From Mya arenaria (taxonomy: Eukaryota > Mollusca > Bivalvia > Myida > Myidae): a stretch of 64,000 bases of DNA. A program made the translations under genes and the position numbers. The stretch lies in NCBI RefSeq assembly GCF_026914265.1, contig NC_069126.1:75767232-75831231 (forward strand). The letters are read 5' to 3'. The first letter of the stretch is position 1. Each line of letters begins with the position of its first letter. This document shows positions 49,262 through 60,434 of the stretch, piece by piece. The notes under the pieces were generated by a model. The model was not told where the DNA came from. It ran no database searches and saw only the letters and a list, made by a program, of their open reading frames with translations.

Positions 49262-49838
49262 CTGGGTGAGTACCTAAATCGGAACAGTATCTAAATATGG
49301 AACACCCGTTGTAAAAGCGTTTTCCCGATCAGGATCGGTTTATTTTCAATTTTAATTAATAAAGACGCTTGCCTTAGATAAAAGTTCCAAAGAACTATTT
49401 CAAATGCTGCTATCAATGAAAGTTTTAATGTTCAAAGGTCATTAACGTTCATTTTCCCACAATCACAGCATACTGGTAGTCTGCACTTTTTTAAATTAAA
49501 TATTCAAATTTTATTGACAAAAACAAGCTGGATTTAAACTTAATTATTAATTTTATTAAAAAAAACATGTAGCAATAATTTAAAAAGGATACATAAAAAT
49601 GAAAACTAAAACTGTTCCATATTTAGGTACTCCGATGACAAAAGTGGCAATCCTTCACTGTGCGGTTAATAAAGTTATTTTCATGCAGATTAGAAGCATT
49701 TTGAAAATTACCATTTATATCAACCAGTTGGTCTTGAATCCTAGCATGCTGATAGGAAAATTTGTAGAAGTGGTGCAAGCCTAACTAAGAATATTTCAAA
49801 AAAGTGCCGAGAGTGTTCCGATTTAGGTACTCGCCCAG
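49262..49838. mobile_element. 577-bp mariner-like MITE with TA target
   Basis: Inverted ends CTGGG(T/C)GAGTACCTAAATC flanked by TA at 49260-49261 and 49839-49840; unit 4 near 30475 is uninterrupted. The end motif also recurs inside (GTTCCATATTTAGGTACTCC near 49614 and AATATGGAACACC near 49294). The small open frame at 49599-49784 shows no transposase. Confidence 0.7.
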
Positions 49839-50928
49839 TAAGAAAATTATCAATTATTTCTCGTTTTAAAGTTAACAACGATGCCGTTAATCACGTTGTT
49901 AATTTGAACAATAGAAGTTCTAAACAGTCGGACCATTGGCTCCCAACTATCTCCACAGTCCTAACGCTAGATCTATGATAGTTGTGTTACTAATACATGT
50001 ACATGTACAATATATTTTGAAATAAAGCAAGCTTATGCAATTCGTAACTGTACACTGCTACATGGAAAGGAATTAGTATGAGCAATTACATTGCTTGTTT
50101 TCCAATCCATTTCATCATACTATTGCTGTACTGTTATTTTTGTATATATGAATTGAATAAAATATGTTTAAACTAAAGCAAGCTTAATCTTAATAGAACG
50201 CGACATCTATACACCAAAGTTGATGAACGTGACTTTATAAACAAATGGTGTTGATATTGAGTGCACTAGTTTCTATTGAATGTATTTTGTATGATGACAA
50301 ATGTTACGTTTATCAAACTCGGGAAGATAAACAGATAATGGTGCACGTGCGGCGCATTGTGTAGACTGATTTTCTGTTTATATATGCTTCATCATTTTCT
50401 TCATTGTTATAAATCTCTTAAACAACCGTTAATAAAGGTCGCATGAACCCATTCGTTCAAAGGTTTAGTTTAATCCTTTTCAATTGACGTGAAATGTGTA
50501 ACGGTAGATTTTGCATTTGCTATATTTTTTAATTTTGTTTAAAGAAATGTGAGTATTCTCACTAGTGCTTCATCACGTCAACATAAATAATTATCAATGT
50601 TTAAATATCCATATAAACACAAAAATATCATAGTAAAATATGCATATATACAATACTGTTCATTTCTGTTATCACTATACTCTGTATTAAAATGTGAATA
50701 AAATTATAAATCTACATTATGTTCCTTTAAACAAATCGTTTTTTTTTAAGGCAACAACGTTAATATTAGTATAACAATAGAAAAATATCAAGTCATGCTT
50801 TAAAATATCCTAGACGGGATCCCACAGAATGTTAAGCAGTTGAAATTGCATCTGTCCAATAAAGGATCATTAAACTTTTTATTGCACAACATACGTGAGG
50901 TCTGCCTGTTGGAATTTCCATGAACAAG

Positions 50929-51287
50929 TATTTAAAGAGGAGCGCGCTGCATGAGTAGTTAGACTAAAAAATACGTTAATATAATACACATTAATATAAA
51001 CATAATAACATTATTAAGAAAGAAATAGTATTGAATTATTATTTCTATTAAGTGGTGGATCTTACTAAGGACGATTTTATATACAGGTATGATTTTTGAT
51101 CACATCTTTTCATTTGATGATTGGGTTTTTAAATGACAGTAATGTATCCGAGAGTTTAAGTGAATCTCAGTAAACACTGTTCTAAATAGAAAATAACACC
51201 AGCGCACTTTTATTGTGGCATTGGTAAATACAAATTTAATACATGTATTTAGATCTACGTAATAAGCTAGAGCCGCTTCTCTTACAG
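50929..51287 (+). promoter_or_regulatory. Predicted promoter, 5' exon and intron of EEP-like copy 5
   Basis: TATTTAAA at 50929-50936 followed by AGAGGAGCGCG, donor CAG|GTATGA (GT at 51087-51088) and acceptor TTCTCTTACAG ending 51287, five bases before the ATG. The intron would be 201 bp. Confidence 0.5.
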
Positions 51288-51292
51288 GCAAC

Positions 51293-52189
51293 ATGGGGCA
51301 AGACCATCTGTCTTTAATGAGTTTCAACTCGTCCCGTAGAGGACTCTGCTCCTTGCCAACATCCCAAAGGAGCCCATACCTTGAGAAAATCATCGTGGCC
51401 TCTGCTCCGGACATCTGCCTATTGCCCGGCGATGAAAAAGCTGTTTCCATGAATGCCGTGAAGGGATATGGACAGTACAAGGTCCAATCGAACGACGGGT
51501 TAGTTATGTTGTATAACAACACCAGAGTTAGGATAAATAGTCCACATGTCAGTCTAAACAGCTTTGGGCCATTGCCTGGACTCGACATGGACAGCATGGT
51601 GTGCCCTGGTGTGGGAGTTTTGTCATTGACACCTTCCGGGAACAAGTCGGTGATCAAGGAATTTTCGATGGTGACATGGAAGTATACAATGGTCACCGAA
51701 GCCAAGGTTCAAATCGAGACTCTTGCCGAGAGCTTGATCTTGTTCTCACAGTGTCTGGCATGGTCGACGGGAAAGCCAGTTTTAGTTGGAGGGGAACTGA
51801 CCATTGACCATGGATCCCTTAAACAAATAGTAGGAAAACTTTGTAAGGAGGGTCAAGAAATGTTTCTTTCAGGAGTACAGCCAGAGAAGGGAAAGCTTGG
51901 CTATCTGCCGTCGATGACAAAGGGGTCACTTCGAGATCAGCGTCATCTATTCATGATGAACGTGTATAAATGCAGCAGTGGCACAAACGGCTTTGTTCAG
52001 GCGCGGAACGAAGCCCTTGTTGCAGATTGCTTCATTGCCTCTAAGGCACTGGAGCTCACTCAGGCGAAACTTGTTGATGTCGAGCAGGTTACAGGTCGGC
52101 AGATTAAACTGGAAATGCTTCGCAAGCACTGCCCCACGGAGACAAGCGTGCACATTCCGCAGCGACCACCAAGGCACAATGGGGGCTAA
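51293..52189 (+). CDS. Divergent EEP-fold-like protein, copy 5 (subfamily B, 298 aa, intact)
   Basis: Begins MGQDHLSLMSFNSSRRG; same length and segment order as subfamily A. Strand 1 Asn is kept; the expected Glu, GDFN and SDH motifs read PGDE, GELT and SVH. Compared with A it is most different in the first 110 residues (for example VQSNDGLVMLYNNT around 64-77) and almost the same around the GKPVLVGGELTIDHGS segment. It differs from copy 6 by very few residues (such as GVGVL for GVEVL, EMFLS for ETFLS, EKGKL for EMGKL). The C-terminus is RHNGG instead of RHHGG. No signal peptide; probably cytoplasmic or nuclear, by inference. Confidence 0.75.
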   Translation: MGQDHLSLMSFNSSRRGLCSLPTSQRSPYLEKIIVASAPDICLLPGDEKAVSMNAVKGYGQYKVQSNDGLVMLYNNTRVRINSPHVSLNSFGPLPGLDMDSMVCPGVGVLSLTPSGNKSVIKEFSMVTWKYTMVTEAKVQIETLAESLILFSQCLAWSTGKPVLVGGELTIDHGSLKQIVGKLCKEGQEMFLSGVQPEKGKLGYLPSMTKGSLRDQRHLFMMNVYKCSSGTNGFVQARNEALVADCFIASKALELTQAKLVDVEQVTGRQIKLEMLRKHCPTETSVHIPQRPPRHNGG

Positions 52190-53550
52190 GTGTGATGTAT
52201 CGAAAACCGGAACAAATATACAAAATTGCACGCAGCGTTGGTCTGGACTGAAAGGTGTATGGAATTCGTTTTTATTTAAAGAATTGAAGAGCCAATGTGA
52301 CCATGGCAATGAAAGAAATGTCAGCGTTTATGTTTTGTAATTGGACATATCATTCGAAAGGTCTACTTAAATGAAAAGTTCATGTAATCATTAAAACGTG
52401 TGGTAGCCTCATGCTATAAGGCGATAAGCAAACATGCAACTCCGATATTTTTCTTTGATGCAAGGCTCACTGCAGACTAATTGCAACACAGTTGATGAGT
52501 AATATTATCTAAGCACGAAACATATAACAAGAGTTAATTATAAGCTCGATCTTCGAATGTGTTTGACTTCTAAATGTTTTGAGTTGTTTTATAAAAGTTA
52601 TAGCAAAAGGGTACAGTGTGTAGAGCAATATTTTCGTAGTTGATATGTATTTGAATACTGCACATACCAAGAAACTCCAATTAAATTATATGTTTAAACT
52701 ACCTTTGCATACACTATTTGCTGTAAAATAGAAAATCAGGTTAAGCTATTTCTATATTTCTTAAATTGAATAGAAATAACAATATATCTGATGGTGATTA
52801 TATTTTTAACGCATGTTTCTGCCACTTCTTGTTATCTGTACATATTGTTTGAAAGGCTGCTGAATATGATATAAAAAAAAAAAGACCAGAAATAAACAAA
52901 AACATTTCATTCGATAGTGAATGCCGGTTACCGGGATCACGAGGTTAACTACCACTTATAGTTTAGTTTCGATTTTTTTTTCGTATTTTACTGATATAGC
53001 GATAAGTTTTTAAGTTGATCCAATTTATTTCAACAACGTCATTAGAAATATTAGAAAGTATAAAAAAAGGTTTTATTCAAAGGCATCTGCTGAAGCCTCG
53101 TTACATTGAAAACTATTTGGATTGATGCAAAATGTTTCTTTTTCTTTCTTTTTCAAATCATGTTAAATCACCTGACAAATGAATGTTTATATATCGATAT
53201 GACTAAATTTAATGACTTATTGTTTTGTAATCTTTATCAGGTATATTTTGTATATTGTGTATATTGACGATGTACTTTGTAATTCCAAATCATGTTAATT
53301 CACCTGACACATGAATGTTTATATATTGATTTGATTGTATTTAAGGATGCTATGTTTTGTCATTTGTATCAGGTTCAGAATGTCTATTGTGTATATTGAC
53401 TATGTACTTTGTACACGTATAAAATAAACAACGCTGTCTTTCTGTCTGTCTTCTATTACATATCAGCCACAATTTGCTCTGCAGCATGTGTTTACAGCTT
53501 CTGTTCCAGTGCATGTATATTGAACGATGCAACATGTTGGTAATGTGTAG
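52190..53550. other. B-type downstream flank, unit 5
   Basis: Duplicated at 62625-63997 with small indels. Both ends of the homology are sharp: 53550 and 63997 share TAATGTGTAG and then diverge. Contains the 132-bp tandem duplication at 53155. Minus-strand frames here are shadows. Confidence 0.6.
53155..53419. repeat. Tandem duplication of about 132 bp
   Basis: AAATCATGTTAA(A/T)TCACCTG begins both copies (53155 and 53287), which end near ATGTACTTTGTA. The second is followed by AATAAA and a CTGT-rich tail, resembling a retroposon 3' end. The same pair occurs at about 63601-63866. Confidence 0.65.
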
Positions 53551-53814
53551 CCGACATAGCAATCTTCACGGCTTAATATTTTACGTCACCAATATTTCGC
53601 GAACGCTGTCATTTTCTAACAACTTTTTTTAATTGTTAATTCGAAATATCGTTAATTCAAAGTTTTTTTTTATCTGGGTCCCGAGGACTTCAAGTTAACG
53701 TTGTTTAAATTAACTAAGAACACACCATATATTTAGAAAAGTTACATACAATACTGTTAACATAGTGAACGCACACATAGGTTGCATCAACTAACGACAA
53801 ATGATCATGACGCC

Positions 53815-54091
53815 CAGGGGCCATATTACAGAAGCATCTTAAGTTAAAAGTTTACCTTTTCCTTAAATTCAACAATTTCCTTAACTGTTTTATTTCGTTG
53901 GAAGAAAATGTTATGCTTATTGTAATATAAGTATAAATACAGTATATTCTGAAATTAAAATATGGACACTTAAATTTTTAATAATGAAAAATCCATTTTA
54001 AAGAACTAGTGTTTTTAGAAGAAATAGTTCAGTTCACCTTTAAGTTAAAATATGTTAAAAAATTCTTAAGATGCTTCTGTAATACGGACCG
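53815..54091. mobile_element. MITE-like inverted repeat (hAT-like ends)
   Basis: ATATTACAGAAGCATCTTAAG on the left is matched in inverse by CTTAAGATGCTTCTGTAATA on the right. The left end reads CAGGGGCC, common for hAT-type MITEs; the right end is diverged and no 8-bp target duplication is visible. Confidence 0.5.
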
Positions 54092-54154
54092 AACTGATAT
54101 GGAAAGACCTGAAGATTGTGATTCATCGTATATAAGTGTTGACTGTAAGTTTAA

Positions 54155-54478
54155 AGCTGCACTCTCACAGATTGACCATTTTAACAGCTTTTTTGTTTTT
54201 TTGTCTTGGAAAGAGCAAATCTTTGCGCTTATATCTGCAAACCAATGATATAAGATTGCTGACAATAATTCGTTCGAAAATTAATGTTTTACGGCTTAAA
54301 CCGTTACTAACGGTTTAAGAAATATGCATAAAATATCAATTTTTGAACTTATATAAACTGGTTTTTTTTGTCAGCAGTCTCATATAACTGGTTTTCATGG
54401 ATTTTCGCAAAAATTGGCTCGTTCCAAGACAAAAAAATAAAACAGTTGTCAAAACGTTCAATCTGTGAGAGTGCAGCT
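54155..54478. mobile_element. 324-bp MITE with long inverted ends and TTAA target
   Basis: Ends AGCTGCACTCTCACAGATTG with inverted repeats of about 65 bp, flanked by TTAA at 54151-54154 and 54479-54482. TTAA duplication suggests piggyBac-type mobilisation. Frames on both strands across it are by-products of the inverted repeat. Confidence 0.75.
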
Positions 54479-56602
54479 TTAAATGCATCTTATTTCGGAA
54501 AGAGCATTCAGAGTATGCAAATTCTATAAAACATGAGTATGAAATGGAAGGGGTTAAACAGATGTTCCACAGTAAATGCAGGGATATACATCATGTTATG
54601 GCTTTCGAAGAATTGAAGTTGTATATAATGCCACACAGTTTCATCGATAAAGTTATTTTACCGTTTATGATTTTTTTAGGAAAAGGTCTACATATACTTT
54701 TAATAAAACATATTTATATGTAATGTATGGTTTGGACTTTGAAGCTTCAGATAGGATATCAAATTTGCGATCAATATTTGCAGATATAACTATGTTTTGT
54801 CGTGTCTAATTCTGCAAACATGTAAAGAATTTTTTAATTAAATTTGTTAAATTTGTAAACGCAGAATTTGGGATTGAATATGAACAGTATGATCTACCGA
54901 TGAGTGACGAAAAGAAGCTCAATGTTGCGTTCTTGTTCTACATATTTTATCGACATTTGTACGCATGTTAAAGAAGCAAGAATATTTAACAAATATTTAT
55001 TCATACAATGTTGTACACACATAACAGCAATGAATTTCTGTACAAGAAAACTGTCATGCATCCAAGAATGAGAAAAACACTTGGCGTATTATTTCAAATG
55101 TAACGCAATAACTCAGTATTTGGTGGTTTGCAAACACATGAACGTACGTTGTCGAAATATTTAAAGAAATATGCATTTGTTTATAAAGCTGCAACTGCAG
55201 TCTAAAAGTACATAAAATTGACTACAAATTGCTGTGCATATGTCTTAAGTTGAATATAAACTGAATTTAAAACTTGAAAACTGCAAAATCTAGCCACGAT
55301 GGCACAGCCTTTGATATTAATGTGATGTCGACGTTACGTTTGAAAGCTCAATAATGTTTACGTATACGATGTTATACGAACATTGCAATATAATTCACTC
55401 ATAACTTATTTGTTTAGAATTAAATTAAAATGAATAATGTATAAATACTTTCATCTCCACTATTAAGATGAAGTTCGAAACTGGAGCAGAAAAAATAGCA
55501 TACTATCGAAAAACACCTCAAGTAATCTATGCAACGTTAAAACGGTTAAAAATGACGATAACGTCGGTTACGCTAATTTACGCCAACATCGTACGCAACG
55601 TCGTTATAGTTGGTTTTTGTTTTCAGCTGAAAACCTTATTGCCAGCACTTTTGGTGCAATGAAATGGGACAAATGTAGTTAACGACACGATATTGTAAAA
55701 AAATATCAATATATATATATGTTTACATATACATGATATGAGTAAAAACTGTAAATAAATGTTGTCACTTACATGTGTCAATTAGTAGTTATTTACACTA
55801 TTAAACACACCATGACTACGGAATGTAAGACAGATCTTTGAATAGAACATTTCCATGATGCATAATGAAATCCTCTTTGATTTTAGGTCATAAAAGTCTG
55901 ACCGAGCTTAAATGACGGTTCGACTGTAAACAATGATGTTGTCTAAGAGAGAAAAATACCCCCCCCCCCCACACACACACACACCCGCGCCTAGTGGGGT
56001 ATGCGCCGCATAAATAATTCGCTGTTGAAACGCGATTAATGAAATATGGAGGTCACAGACCACTGAATAAATTTCCTATACATTCTAGTCAATTGACTAT
56101 TAGCATGCAATATAACACTGATTTCAAGTGGTTCACGACCCCGACACCATATATGAGGGAAAAGCTCCATTTGTGTGCTAAACATTATAAACATTAGAAA
56201 AAAAGTTACGTTTCTCCATAGAAAAATAAAATTGGTTGAACATAACCACAATGTATTCGGTAAAATGGCAATATCCAGTGTACAAGGACAAGCAATGCTG
56301 TGAACATGTAAACAAAAAAGTAGATCCAGCATGTTCAGCCTGTTTTGAAATCACAAACCATTCAGCTTCAAAACCTATAAATATGGAAGGATTCAGCCAA
56401 TGACAAAGTTTATTTGCTATAAGGCCACCGGTCCATTACAATATACATATGTACAGTATTAATTTACAATCTGTGCAACAGTTCAATGGACGGAAGCCAA
56501 TGGTTTGAGATGGTATAACCATGCGTTGATTCACTGTCAAGTGTCAATTAAAAGAGAAATAAGGCATGTAATAATGAGTAGGCACTTCCAAATTGGTGTC
56601 AT

Positions 56603-58845
56603 TTACTCTGGATGGTTCACAGCGCCGACATTTTGAAAAACAAGGAATTTAAAGGCTGGCATTTTTGGAGCCTGACCGCTGGTCTTCATTGAGCCTCCGT
56701 CGGATGCAGGCATAAGAATTGTTGTTTTTATCCCAGAGACACCATTGTCATCTCCGCGGCACGCACGCGCCTGTGGATCGAAGAAGCGCGATGAAGGATT
56801 CGTCCGCCGTATCACTTTACAGTCGAGCCACGCCCGGATGCTATCATCCGGATAATGGGTTCGTTCAGTTGCAGTAATGCAAAATCTGTAATGTGAAAAC
56901 ACGGCAACAATGATAAAAGTAAGTTACTATAATCTTGTTCATGGCAGTGTTCAAGTGTTATACTACATGGGCTGGGCGGATCCAGCATTTCACGTTGGAG
57001 AGGGGCTCTTGGGTGCGCCCTTCCCGCAGATACAAAACATGATATGCTCTGAATGCGGTACGCGGTTTTGGGATTCTTCCAAGACCAGTCTAGCTATTTT
57101 GGTTTAAAATTGTGAATTCATGTGTGATATGCATACTTTTCCACCAAATTGAAAAGAAATGTTCACCTGAAAATTTCAAGTGGTGGGGATAGGGATGTTA
57201 CCGCGTGTGCTCCCTCCCTAGATCCGCTAGCGAAATAAATAGCATGTCACTTCCACTACAAAACCAGCCCATTTTAATATGGGTCTATTAACAAATATAA
57301 CTTTGTACATACATGTTAATTATTTTAAACAGTTTCTGGTCCGGTTCCTGCCTGATTAGCATGTTGAAATGTATGTACCATGTCCAATTTGCAATGCAAT
57401 CGTTACCTTCTGTTTATATTTTCCTCTTGCTTAGTTCACATGCAGATACTAGTTTGCAACCACTTGATATTAGATATATTTATGTTTACTGTTGCCTACT
57501 TGAAGCAATGCCGGGACAATTCTCGCCCGAGAAATATTTTCATAGTTAGGTTCAGTTTCAAATAAACTACTAGAAGGAATCTAGTTAAATATTGTTGTAT
57601 TCAGTCGAACCTTAACCTCGATCGTGTTCCATGCCAACGTCGGCCCGTGTTGGTCTTCTGTTTAGCGCAATTCCCTGAAAAAGATTATGAACGTTATGAA
57701 ATTGTTTTGCGGATCAATATAGCATGTATCTATCGTTGTTGATTGCATTGTGATTAAATACGCACGTAATAAATAAGGAAATATTAGGTAAGTAAGAAGC
57801 CTGTATTGGCGTGTGCATTTCAAACAAAACTTGGTGTTTGCATGTTTATTCGGGTCAATGATAGTTGAGGGTTTTTCAAATGTCCTGTTCAATAATTTGA
57901 CGTGGATCGATTCAAATAATTTACTCATATGTTAGTAAAATCAAATAATTGTGATGATTGTATATTGCGTAAAAGTATGTTATTAATATATAAGCTATTT
58001 GTAAATATGCAATTCTGATAAATTTCGCAAAATATTATAATTTCGTTTTTCTTCTTCAGTATCCATATTCATGCTCATTTATAAGCAAATTAAAGGTTGA
58101 ACAGTTATGTTTAAATCATACAAAAAATAGTACCAGTAGGATTAATAATCAAATGCTCAAGTTGTTCAAATAATCGTGATATATTGCATGTTTATGTTGA
58201 CGAGTAATGATCACGTTTTGTGTTTCACGTGTACGATTAAATACTGCGTTATCCAACCAAATGAATGTTCTGTCAAATGAAGACAAACATCCGGCGTGTT
58301 TGTGTGTGTGTACGAGCTTTACCACATTCAGACTCTTATCGTAGTTGTTGATACAATGAAAATAATTTACAATTACTATTATAAAAGCTTGCATGCACTT
58401 ACCCATGGTTATGTATTTCGTCGGTTAGATGTTTTTCATCTGTGCCGTCTTCTTTTGTTAAGCGGACGGTTCCATTAGCAGGATTAACACGCGGCTTGAT
58501 GTTCACTTCCCGGCTTCTTCCATTCTCGCGTGATATACTGTCCGATTCCGGAACATGCTCAATGCGCCCTTCTGCCGCAAACTGAGCATCCTTAATGTCT
58601 TCCTCATCTACATAACCGTAGCCGAGAGCGTCAGCAAACTCTTTGATTTGTCTTTTCTGGAGTTCTTCGGCACTAATTTTATAAAACTCTCTAACTCGCG
58701 GATCCACATCAAGTTCTTCGGCATCACTTCCATCTTCGACTGTTTCATTAGTAATACACTTTAATGCAAAAAAGAGTAAAAACATAACTATAGTCATTGC
58801 ATACAATTTAAAATTCCCGTTGCTATAAACTTGTCGTCTTTCCAT
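56603..58845 (-). CDS. Two-exon single-pass membrane protein with FADALGYGYVD motif (241 aa)
   Basis: Exon 1 is 58403-58845 and exon 2 is 56603-56885. The donor GG|GTAAGTG and acceptor TTCACATTACAG|A keep the frame: a Gly codon spans the join and exon 2 continues FCITATERTHYP. Residues about 13-29 are hydrophobic next to basic residues, so a signal anchor or signal peptide; NET (33-35) and NGT (about 122) are possible N-glycosylation sites. EELQKRQIKEFADALGYGYV lies at about 59-78, shared with the proteins at 1073 and 14892. Exon 2 is GC-rich, has cysteines and contains CRGDD. Function not recognised. Start chosen as the first ATG after a TATA-like TTTAAAAG. The 1.5-kb intron holds a possible MITE near 56970-57232. 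Confidence 0.65.
56970..57232. mobile_element. Possible MITE in the intron
   Basis: GGGCGGATCCAG on the left and, inverted, AGCGGATCTAGGG on the right. Short and imperfect; no target duplication identified. Confidence 0.3.
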
Positions 58846-58879
58846 CTTGTTGGATTGCGCCAGTATGCGGGTTTGTTTG

Positions 58880-58910
58880 CTTTTAAAGCCCTACTGATAA
58901 CGTTATCAGT
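58880..58910 (-). promoter_or_regulatory. TATA-like box and 18-bp GATA palindrome
   Basis: A TTTAAA core at 58882-58887 lies about 37 bases upstream of the minus-strand ATG. Immediately upstream is the perfect palindrome ACTGATAACGTTATCAGT (58893-58910), which presents two inverted TGATAA motifs, the site recognised by GATA-type zinc-finger factors. Both are repeated at 60147-60177. Confidence 0.45.
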
Positions 58911-59079
58911 TGCATTGTGTACAATCGATATTTCATATGTCAAAGTCAGGTGATGTTAAAGTATTGAACAAATACGGCTTTGATTTAGTTCCCTCTTAAT
59001 TTGAATTTCAAATAAATATCAAAATGAAATACTTTCCTCTCACCCTTTTGTTTTCGTGACTTAGTACATGTATGTATTA

Positions 59080-59177
59080 GTTATCTTTAATATTTTTAAA
59101 AATACGGAATATATTGCAAGCGAGCGGAAGGCGAGCGCAGCAATATGTTCCGTATTCTTAAAAATATGAAAGATAAC
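59080..59177. repeat. 98-bp hairpin at a duplication breakpoint
   Basis: GTTATCTTTAATATTTTTAA and its imperfect inverse enclose a GAGCGGAAGGCGAGC centre. The 487-bp duplicate (59948-60434) ends inside the right arm of this hairpin. Confidence 0.7.
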
Positions 59178-59938
59178 TTGCTTACAGTTTGTCACGTTCT
59201 AAAAAGCAATACAGGCTCGGCCTGCTTTCTAGAAAAGTCACGTAGGCCAAATATCACTGTATTTTTTCTGTATCGGAGTTTATATCAGGGACGAATTGCA
59301 GAATATGGGAAATATTTTTCAAATTTAAAACGAAATGCAGCAATCTCATTGGCTTTCAAAGTAGAACAAACTGTAAACATGCATATTATTTCGTTTGAGT
59401 GGCCTGAGTGCTGTCTTTTGAATGTGAGGAAGTACCTCTCTGTATTTCTGAGTTGAAAATACATTTTAATAGTTTATACTTTGTCACTTTATCGCACTGT
59501 AGTTTACGTGTTTCCCAATTCGCTTATATTCACTGACAACGCGATAACACCTTTAAATTACCGACCAACTGCGTCACACTCTTTCTTTCGGCAATAATGC
59601 CTCCAATAGATTACAGAAATCAGCCATCGTAAAGTAAACATATTTATTAGGAATACAGTTTATGAATCCATAAATGTTTTACTGAAAATTATTAAAACAC
59701 AGAGTTAACCGTACGATGACTCCTAAAATTGATGCTGCTCCTGCTACTTCTGCTGCTTCTTCTGTTGCTGCTGCTGACGCTGCTGACGTGCTGTTGCTGC
59801 TGCTGCTGCGTATGAGGATGCTGATGATGAATGATGATGAAGGGGAGGAGGAGGAGGAGGAGGAGGATTGCAAAAGAATGAAAAGTTGCATATCCGTCTG
59901 TAACAATGAATTTAGTATTGTCAGTTTGTCTACTTACC
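59178..59938. other. Gene-free stretch with triplet microsatellites
   Basis: 59730-59872 is a run of GCT/GCTG, GAT and GGA triplets producing low-complexity frames on both strands. The preceding open frame at 59145-59456 starts inside the hairpin and has no recognised family. Confidence 0.5.
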
Positions 59939-60112
59939 CTAAAGATAATAAAACTCTCTAACTCGCGGATCCACATCAAGTTCTTCGGCATCACTTCCAT
60001 CTTCGACTGTTTCATTAGTAATACACTTTAATGCAAAAAAGAGTAAAAACATAACTATAGTCATTGCATACAATTTAAAATTCCCGTTGCTATAAACTTG
60101 TCGTCTTTCCAT
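59939..60112 (-). pseudogene. Recent truncated copy of the membrane-protein exon 1 (57 aa)
   Basis: Identical to the first 55 codons of the 58845 gene, including the membrane segment, because 58681-59167 is duplicated at 59948-60434 without visible change. The copy then enters unrelated sequence, adds Tyr-Leu and stops. A splice donor consensus AGG|GTAAGTA lies two bases past the stop. Promoter, TATA-like box and GATA palindrome are duplicated with it, so it could be transcribed, but the FADALGYGYVD region is lost. Confidence 0.7.
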
Positions 60113-60434
60113 CTTGTTGGATTGCGCCAGTATGCGGGTTTGTTTGCTTTTAAAGCCCTACTGATAACGTTATCAGTTGCATTGTGTACAATCGATATTT
60201 CATATGTCAAAGTCAGGTGATGTTAAAGTATTGAACAAATACGGCTTTGATTTAGTTCCCTCTTAATTTGAATTTCAAATAAATATCAAAATGAAATACT
60301 TTCCTCTCACCCTTTTGTTTTCGTGACTTAGTACATGTATGTATTAGTTATCTTTAATATTTTTAAAAATACGGAATATATTGCAAGCGAGCGGAAGGCG
60401 AGCGCAGCAATATGTTCCGTATTCTTAAAAATAT
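59948..60434. repeat. 487-bp direct duplicate of 58681-59167
   Basis: No difference seen by eye across the copy. It ends within the hairpin and fuses to B-type sequence (copy of 49936 onward) with about two bases of microhomology. Confidence 0.9.

Larger units (their letters stand above)
48829..50928. other. B-type upstream flank of unit 5
   Basis: Colinear with unit 4 from 30060. Contains a C(10) then long poly-A tract at 48986-49028 and the MITE at 49262. From 49936 it is about 98% identical to 60434 onward. Confidence 0.6.
53551..56602. other. Gene-free stretch with small transposons
   Basis: Holds inverted-repeat elements at 53815 and 54155 and a C(10)-then-AC microsatellite at about 55961-55985. 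From 54480 to 56602 I see no supportable gene; frames at 55468-55662 and 56036-56332 are isolated and low in coding character. Confidence 0.5.

Noticed and set aside
53401-53455. LINE 3' end
   Set aside because: AATAAA plus a CTGT tail is suggestive, but there is no reverse-transcriptase coding sequence nearby to support it.
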